Assembly (NCBI RefSeq): GCF_000744225.1
Contig: NZ_JQLN01000006.1
Coordinates: forward strand, 62,001 to 126,000
Source: Kitasatospora mediocidica KCTC 9733
Lineage (GTDB): Bacteria > Actinomycetota > Actinomycetes > Streptomycetales > Streptomycetaceae
Reading direction: 5' to 3'
Length of the DNA: 64,000 bases
Shown here: one piece after another, positions 57,389-64,000 of the stretch
Layout of the letters: every line of letters starts with the position of its first letter
Numbering within the stretch: position 1 is the stretch's first letter
Notes under the pieces: generated by a model
Told to the model about the DNA's origin: nothing
The model's database searches: none
Seen by the model: only the letters and a program-made list of their open reading frames with translations
Made by a program: the position numbers and the translations under genes

Positions 57389-58042
57389 GTCGCCGGACGT
57401 GGCGAGCAGTCGGCGGACCTCCTCGTCGCTGGTCTGGTCGAAGTCCCGGTAGTACTGCCCGACCGCCTGGAACAGGGCCGGCGCACCCAGGCAGACCAGG
57501 TCGTCGGCCAGCGGGCCGAGGATCCGCAGCGCCTCGGGCGCGGTCACCGGGGTCGCCAGCAGCAGTTCGCTCACCTCCCGCCGCCGCAGCACGGCCATCG
57601 CCGCCCGCACGGTGGCGCCGGTGGCGATGCCGTCGTCCACCAGGACCACCGCGCGCCCGGCGAGCTCCAGCGGTGGCAGTGGCCCGCGCAGCAGCGCGGT
57701 GCGGGCGACGACCTCGGCACTCACCTCGTCGGTCAGCCGCTCCAGCTGCTGGGCGGGGATACCCAGGGCGGCGACGATGTCGTGGTTGTAGAGCCGGATG
57801 CCGCCCTCGCCGACCGCGCCGAGGGCCAGCTCGGGCTGCCCGGGCGCGCCGATCTTGCGGACCACCAGGATGTCCAGCGGCGCGCCGAGCGCGAGGGCCA
57901 CCTCGTAGGCCACCGGGACGCCGCCGCGCGGCAGACCGACCACCACCGGGTGGTCCGCCCCCCAGTCCGCGACCCGCACGCCGAGCTGCCGCCCGGCGTC
58001 CCTGCGGTCCTGGAACATCGGCCGGCTACTGAACACCGTCAT
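57380..58042 (-). CDS. Phosphoribosyltransferase family protein
   Basis: The 220-residue type I phosphoribosyltransferase fold protein has the PRPP-binding loop AVVLVDDGIATGATVRAAM (acidic pair then TGAT). It starts with FQDRRDAGRQLGVRVADWG and VVVGLPRGGVPVAYEVALALGAPLDILVVRKIG. This is the stand-alone group often found near stress genes, with no assigned substrate; some relatives are fused to dienelactone hydrolases. The ATG at 58042 was chosen over an ORF start 12 codons earlier because GGTGAG precedes it. The stop lies inside a 27-bp tandem duplication. Confidence 0.8.
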   Translation of the reverse strand: MTVFSSRPMFQDRRDAGRQLGVRVADWGADHPVVVGLPRGGVPVAYEVALALGAPLDILVVRKIGAPGQPELALGAVGEGGIRLYNHDIVAALGIPAQQLERLTDEVSAEVVARTALLRGPLPPLELAGRAVVLVDDGIATGATVRAAMAVLRRREVSELLLATPVTAPEALRILGPLADDLVCLGAPALFQAVGQYYRDFDQTSDEEVRRLLATSGDGT

Positions 58043-58416
58043 CGCTCTCACCGCCTGCCACGCTGTCCAGCCTGCCACCGGAGGCGCTGTTCGCGGGCCC
58101 GGCGGGCGGCCGGAGCAGGCCGCGCGGCGTCGCTGGGGCGGTTCTTCGCCGCTGTGTGGTCATGACTGCCGAATGTAGTGGGTCGCACTCCCGTGGTGAT
58201 CGCCCGACACGGCCTCGGCGCCCTCCCCACCGGGCCCGATGTCCGCTACGGTAGCGGCCACGAGATCCGAACTCCCGCGTGCGGGCCGGAAGCCGCCTCC
58301 CCACGGCGCTGCCGCCACGCCCCCGCCGGGAGTCCCACGCGGCACAGCGCTGTGTCCGCGCCCTCAGCCTCCGGCGACAATCCCGGACGGCAGAACTCCC
58401 CGCGAGGTGCGCGCAG
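58043..58416. other. Intergenic region upstream of the urease operon
   Basis: About 370 bp, divergent promoters expected. The palindrome CCGCTA-CGG-TAGCGG (58243-58257) contains TACGGT (58247-58252), a possible -10 box for the urease operon with overlapping operator. It would leave a leader of about 155 nt. No small gene is convincing here. Confidence 0.5.
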
Positions 58417-58719
58417 ATGAGGCTCACTCCCCATGAGCAGGAACGCTTGCTGATCCACGTCGCCGCCGACGTGGCCCGCTCCCGGCGGGCCCGCGGGCTG
58501 CGGCTCAACCACCCCGAGGCGGTCGCGCTGATCACCTCGCACCTGCTGGAGGGCGCCCGGGACGGCCGGACGGTGGCCGAACTGATGGAGTCCGGACGGC
58601 AGGTGCTCGGCCGTGCGGACGTCATGGACGGCATCCCCGAGATGATCCCGGACGTCCAGGTCGAGGCGACCTTCCCGGACGGCACCAAGCTGGTCACCGT
58701 CCACGGTCCGATCCTGTGA
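58417..58719 (+). CDS. ureA: Urease gamma subunit
   Basis: The 100-residue subunit starts MRLTPHEQERLLIHVAADVA, contains LNHPEAVALITSHLLEGARDG and ends with PDGTKLVTVHGPI, normal for UreA. It forms part of the (alpha-beta-gamma)3 urease that hydrolyses urea to ammonia and carbamate. GAGGTG precedes the ATG at 58417. The stop overlaps the ureB GTG (GTGA), so the genes are translationally coupled. Confidence 0.97.
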   Translation: MRLTPHEQERLLIHVAADVARSRRARGLRLNHPEAVALITSHLLEGARDGRTVAELMESGRQVLGRADVMDGIPEMIPDVQVEATFPDGTKLVTVHGPIL

Positions 58720-59031
58720 GCGCCGCGCCGGTCCCCGGCGAGATCCTCTACGGCGAGGGTGACCTCACGCTCAACGCCGGGCGCCCGGTCACCGTGCTGC
58801 GGGTGCTGAACGGCGCCGACCGGCCGGTCCAGGTCGGCTCGCATTACCACTTCGCCGAGGCCAACCCGGGCCTGGAGTTCGACCGGAGGGCCGCTCACGG
58901 CCGACGGCTGAACATCCCGGCCGGCACCGCGGTGCGCTTCGAGCCGGGCATCCCGATGGAGGTGGCGCTGGTCCCGATCGGCGGCCGGCGCGAGGTGTTC
59001 GGCCTGCGCGGCGAGAGCGCCGGAGCACTCG

Positions 59032-59039
<8 letters not shown>
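58716..59039 (+). CDS. ureB: Urease beta subunit
   Basis: The 107-residue protein shows PGEILYGEGDLTLNAGRPV, the QVGSHYHFAEANPGLEFDR segment and IPAGTAVRFEPG, typical of UreB. It begins with GTG overlapping the ureA stop and ends overlapping the ureC start by 8 nt. Confidence 0.97.
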
Positions 59040-60785
<1,746 letters not shown>

Positions 60786-60789
<4 letters not shown>

Positions 60790-61460
60790 GCGGCGCCCTC
60801 CTGCTGCTCGCCGACGGACGGTTCCCAGCCGGTGGCCACGCCCACTCGGGCGGCGTCGAGGTAGCGGTCCGGGCCGGGCTCGTGAAGGACGCCGACAGCC
60901 TGGCCGCCTTCCTGACAGGACGGCTGCACACCACCGGCCTGACCGCGGCCGGCCTCGCGGCCGCGGCGGCCGACGGCTTCGACCCGACCGGGCTCGACGA
61001 GGCCGCCGACGCCCGCACCCCGTCACCCGCGCTGCGCGCCACCAGCCGCCGGCTGGGACGCCAACTCCTGCGGGCGGCACGGGCCTGCTGGCCGGACCCG
61101 GTGCTGGACGGGCTGGCCGCCGCGCACCCGGGCGGCGCTCACCAGAGCGTCGTCCTCGGTCTGGCGGCCCGTGCGGCCGGGCTGGCCCCCGCCGAAGCGG
61201 CCCTCGCGGCCGCGCACGAGAGCGTCAACGGCCCGGCCACCGCCTGCACCCGGCTGCTGGGACTGGACCCGTACCAGGTGGTGGCCGTGCTCGCGCGGCT
61301 CGCCCCCGAGCTCGACACGGTGGCGGACGCCGCCACCCGGGCCGCTGCCGAGGCGGTCCGCCGACAGGACGCGTGGCCGCTGCCGGCCGCGTCCGCTCCG
61401 CTCCTCGACCTGTTCGCCGAGCGGCACAGCGCATGGAAGGTGAGACTCTTTGCATCGTGA
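60786..61460 (+). CDS. ureF: Urease accessory protein UreF
   Basis: The 224-residue helical accessory protein begins SGALLLLADGRFPAGGHAHSGG, the UreF hallmark, followed by YxVHP-like VLGLAARAAGLAPAEAALA and VNGPATACTRLLGLDPYQV. With UreD and UreG it activates apo-urease by guiding CO2 and nickel into UreC. The start codon is TTG (60786) within the ureC stop (TTGA overlap). Confidence 0.93.
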
Positions 61461-62136
61461 CCATCCCACCGACGAGTTCGGCGCCCCCCGGGCGACCGCG
61501 CCCACCGAACTCTCCGGCGGTCGGCGCCGGGCCCTGCGGATCGGCCTGGGCGGACCGGTCGGCTCGGGCAAGACGGCGACCGTCGCCGCGCTCTGCCGCG
61601 CCCTGCGCGCCGAGCTGTCGCTGGCCGTGGTGACCAACGACATCTACACCACCGAGGACGCCGAATTCCTGCTGCGGCACGCGGTGTTGCCGCCCGAGCG
61701 GATCACCGCCGTGGAGACCGGCTGCTGTCCGCACACCGCGATCCGGGACGACATCTCGGCCAACCTCGAAGCCGTGGAGGAGCTGGAGGCCTCGGTCGGC
61801 CCGCTGGACCTGGTGCTGCTGGAGTCCGGCGGCGACAACCTGACCGCGACCTTCAGCCGCGGACTGGTCGACGCGCAGATCTTCGTCATCGACGTGGCGG
61901 GCGGCGACAAGATCCCGCGCAAGGGCGGGCCAGGGGTGTCCGGTTCGGACCTGCTGGTGGTCAACAAGACCGACCTGGCGCCGCTGGTCGGCGCGGACCT
62001 GGCGGTGATGGCCCGCGACGCCAAGGCGCAACGCGGCGAACTACCCACGCTCTTCTGCTCGTTGGCGGAGCCCGACGGTGTCGCGCCGATCGCCGGCTGG
62101 GTCAGGGAACAGCTGGCCCGATGGCGCGCGCACTGA
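61450..62136 (+). CDS. ureG: Urease accessory GTPase UreG
   Basis: The 228-residue SIMIBI GTPase powers nickel insertion into urease. It has the P-loop GPVGSGKT (35-42), the metal-binding CPH in VETGCCPHTAIRDD, and the NKTD specificity motif. It starts with TTG (61450), with GAAGG 9 nt upstream, inside the end of ureF. The His-rich N-terminus seen in many streptomycete UreG proteins is reduced here to MHRDHPTDE, so nickel storage by this tail is weaker or absent. Confidence 0.95.
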   Translation: MHRDHPTDEFGAPRATAPTELSGGRRRALRIGLGGPVGSGKTATVAALCRALRAELSLAVVTNDIYTTEDAEFLLRHAVLPPERITAVETGCCPHTAIRDDISANLEAVEELEASVGPLDLVLLESGGDNLTATFSRGLVDAQIFVIDVAGGDKIPRKGGPGVSGSDLLVVNKTDLAPLVGADLAVMARDAKAQRGELPTLFCSLAEPDGVAPIAGWVREQLARWRAH

Positions 62137-62978
62137 CGGCCGCCGCCGCACCGGTGAGGGGCGAACTCCCGGTGTCCGTCGCGCGGATCGTCGCGGTGCC
62201 GGACACCCGGGAGGACCACGCCGGCACGCTCCTGCCGGTGCTCAGCGGCGCCGGTCCGCTGGCCCTGCGACGGCTGCGCGCCGGGCGGGGGCCGGCGCCC
62301 GCCGAGGTCGCGCTGGTCGGTGCGATGGCCGCGCCGCTCGGCGGCGACCGGATCGCCGTGACGGCCCGGGTCGAGGCCGGCGCGCGGCTACGGGTGACCA
62401 GCGTCGCGGCCACCGTCAGCCTGCCCGGCCCGCAGCCCGGCCCGGCCTGGTACGACGTCGAGTTGACGGTGGCCGCGGGCGCCACGCTGGAGTGGCTGCC
62501 CGAGCCGGTCGTCGCTGCGGCCGGGAGCCACCTGCAGCTCACCACCCTGATCACCCTGGAGGCGGGCGCCCGGCTGCGCTACCGAGAGGAGCAGATCCTC
62601 GGCCGGCAGCACGACTGGACCGTGCACGGGCGGCCCGGGCGGCTGACCTCGCGCCTGACCGTCCGCCAGGCGGGCCGGCTGATCCTCGACCAGCAGAGCG
62701 ACCTCGGCCCGGGCGCCCCGGGCTGGGACGGCCCCGCGGTCCTGGCCGGCCATCGCGCGACCGGTCAACTCCTCACCGTCGGACTGCCGTTCACGGAGCC
62801 AGTGCCCGCAGCGCTGCCGGTTCTCGCTGCGCTGCCGGGGGAGCGGGAGAGTCCGGGGGAGGGCCAGGGCGCCGTCGCCCTCACCCTGCCCGGCGCGGAC
62901 GCCCGCCTCCTGCTGGCCGTTGCCCCCGACGGCCTGGTGCTGCGCCGGCTGCTCACGCAGCCTGCGGACCCGTCATGA
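62121..62978 (+). CDS. ureD: Urease accessory protein UreD
   Basis: The 285-residue UreD/UreH-type protein is a beta-helical scaffold between UreF/UreG and apo-urease. Family segments: TLLPVLSGAGPLALRRL, WYDVELTVAAGATLEWLPEPVV and RLRYREEQILGRQHDWTVHGRPGRL. It overlaps ureG by 16 nt at its start and touches the convergent monooxygenase gene at its end. It completes the set ureA-B-C-F-G-D; ureE and a nickel transporter are absent from the window. Confidence 0.92.
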   Translation: MARALTAAAAPVRGELPVSVARIVAVPDTREDHAGTLLPVLSGAGPLALRRLRAGRGPAPAEVALVGAMAAPLGGDRIAVTARVEAGARLRVTSVAATVSLPGPQPGPAWYDVELTVAAGATLEWLPEPVVAAAGSHLQLTTLITLEAGARLRYREEQILGRQHDWTVHGRPGRLTSRLTVRQAGRLILDQQSDLGPGAPGWDGPAVLAGHRATGQLLTVGLPFTEPVPAALPVLAALPGERESPGEGQGAVALTLPGADARLLLAVAPDGLVLRRLLTQPADPS

Positions 62979-64000
62979 CGGGAGTGCGAGGACCTGCCGC
63001 AGCACCCGGTGCAGCTGCCCGGCCGCGCCCGGATGCTCCGCGCGTCCGGCGATGTGGCCATCGGGGCGCACCAGCAGCGCGCCGCCGTCAGGCACTTGGC
63101 AGATCCGCCGCCAGCTCCCCGGCTGCTCCTCGCGCGACCGCCCGTCGTCGAGCGGACGGAGGGTGACGGCGAGTCCGGCCGCAGCGGCGTCGTCGGCCTG
63201 CCGCTGCCAGGCGTCGTCGGGCGCCTGGGTCACCAGTGTGAAGCCGGGACCGACCAGATCCAGGGTGGAGTCGACGCCGGGCCGTCCGGTGAGCCGCACG
63301 TGCGGCGCACGCGCGCCGGGAGTGCCGCTCGGACGATAGGCGGACAGCCCCGTCGGGCCCCCGTCGTCGCCACCGCTCGCCGCGCTGTGCCCGGGCCTGC
63401 CGGCCTCGCCCTCGCCGATGACGGCGCCGGAGCGGTAGACCGCCGAGAGCAGGAGCTCGTCGTCGATGCGGTAGCCGCTGCGGTTGCGGGAGTTGTCCAG
63501 CGAGATGTCGATCACCTGCCGGGCGACCGGGCGGCGTTCGGCCTCGTAGCTGTCCAGCAGTCGGGTACCGGCCCGCCCGGCCGTGATGGCCGCGAGCTTC
63601 CAGGCGAGGTTGTCCGCGTCGCCGATCCCGGTGTTCATGCCGTGCCCGCCGGTCGGCGGGATGACGTGGGCGGCGTCACCGGCCAGCAGCACGCGGCCGC
63701 TGCGGTAGGCGTCGGCCAGCTGGGCATCCATCCGCCAGGTCATCGTGTCCTGGATCGTCACCGGCAGCTCGGGGAGTCCGGCCGCGCCGCGTACCAGCTC
63801 GGCGAGGTGGGCGGGGTCGGCGAGGCGTTCGTCGGGCCGGGCCGGGTCGAAGGGGTGCTGGTAGATCCACCGGTGGTCGTTGTCCACCGCGAGGAACCCA
63901 CCCCCGCCGGGCCGGGTGAGGAAGTAGGACGCGCTGAGCCGGTCGGCCACTACCGGCCCGAGCGGTGCCTCGAAGCGGACGCTGAGGAAGTGCCCGAGCC
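62973..64000 (-). CDS. FAD-dependent aromatic monooxygenase (5' end beyond window)
   Basis: The reverse-strand frame is open to the window edge, so the N-terminal Rossmann GxGxxG part is missing. The visible 340 or so residues carry the second FAD motif GDAAHVIPPTGGHGMNTGIGDADNLAWKLAA of PHBH-class hydroxylases. A C-terminal thioredoxin-like part (HVRLTGRPGVDSTLDLVG, ALLVRPDGHIAGRAE) follows, as in phenol hydroxylases and polyketide oxygenases (for example PgaE-type). It probably hydroxylates an aromatic or polyketide ring using NAD(P)H. The substrate is unknown. Confidence 0.88.
   Translation of the reverse strand, partial: LGHFLSVRFEAPLGPVVADRLSASYFLTRPGGGGFLAVDNDHRWIYQHPFDPARPDERLADPAHLAELVRGAAGLPELPVTIQDTMTWRMDAQLADAYRSGRVLLAGDAAHVIPPTGGHGMNTGIGDADNLAWKLAAITAGRAGTRLLDSYEAERRPVARQVIDISLDNSRNRSGYRIDDELLLSAVYRSGAVIGEGEAGRPGHSAASGGDDGGPTGLSAYRPSGTPGARAPHVRLTGRPGVDSTLDLVGPGFTLVTQAPDDAWQRQADDAAAAGLAVTLRPLDDGRSREEQPGSWRRICQVPDGGALLVRPDGHIAGRAEHPGAAGQLHRVLRQVLALPS

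Overview
The window is chromosomal DNA from a high-GC, sporulating-type actinomycete, most likely Streptomyces, Kitasatospora or Streptacidiphilus. The basis is very high third-position GC, many GTG/TTG starts with GTGA/ATGA overlaps, F420-type oxidoreductases, a mycothiol-type maleylpyruvate isomerase homologue, an AfsR/SARP regulator and typical streptomycete riboswitches. No tRNA, rRNA, CRISPR array, phage or insertion sequence was seen. Two genes are cut by the edges: a MarR regulator at the left and an FAD monooxygenase at the right.

Layout. 1-8.4 kb: small metabolic and regulatory genes (MarR, GH16 glycosidase, FBP-type zinc-finger protein, a 47-residue cysteine peptide, M15-like lipoprotein, amidohydrolase, F420 luciferase-like enzyme, then ArsR-MFS-PPOX). 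8.5-19.8 kb: a nine-gene, translationally coupled minus-strand operon for a surface or secreted polysaccharide (DPM1-like GT2, CelD-like acyltransferase, three GT4 enzymes, a GT-C-like membrane protein, a small membrane protein, a flippase and a GH5-like glycosidase). A gene-free stretch of about 1.27 kb precedes it. 21-30 kb: adenine/adenosine deaminase, Ogt, a LysM-transglycosylase under a c-di-AMP riboswitch and carrying a frameshift, two YbjQ-type paralogues, a serine hydrolase, a cold-shock gene with a terminator-like leader, and small proteins.

30-45.7 kb: a DUF4232 lipoprotein beside a 969-residue AfsR-type regulator, an MFS-MarR pair, a cysteine-rich leader peptide ahead of a flavin reductase and an MBL hydrolase, secreted proteins including a sedolisin (S53) protease, a lysophospholipid acyltransferase divergent from signal peptidase I, and a divergent MarR/SDR pair. 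45.8-48 kb: an M-box magnesium riboswitch, a small ORF and an Nramp-family transporter whose metal-site residues look like the magnesium (NRMT) branch. 48.2-54.3 kb: an orphan type II thioesterase, then the two methylmalonyl-CoA mutase subunits and the MeaB chaperone. 55.7-58 kb: catalase and a phosphoribosyltransferase. 58.4-63 kb: a complete seven-gene urease operon (ureABCFGD order gamma, beta, alpha, F, G, D, i.e. six coding genes plus overlapping starts).

Two window-wide patterns stand out. At least eleven start codons sit 6-7 nt after a TAnnnT-type -10 box, the signature of leaderless transcription. Several stop codons are copied by short tandem duplications, three of which keep the reading frame (periods 18, 18 and 27 bp). 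The most attractive leads are the polysaccharide operon, the layered RNA control of the magnesium transporter, the cysteine-leader-controlled flavin reductase/MBL operon and the orphan cysteine peptide. All functions are inferred by reading the sequence; no database search was run.
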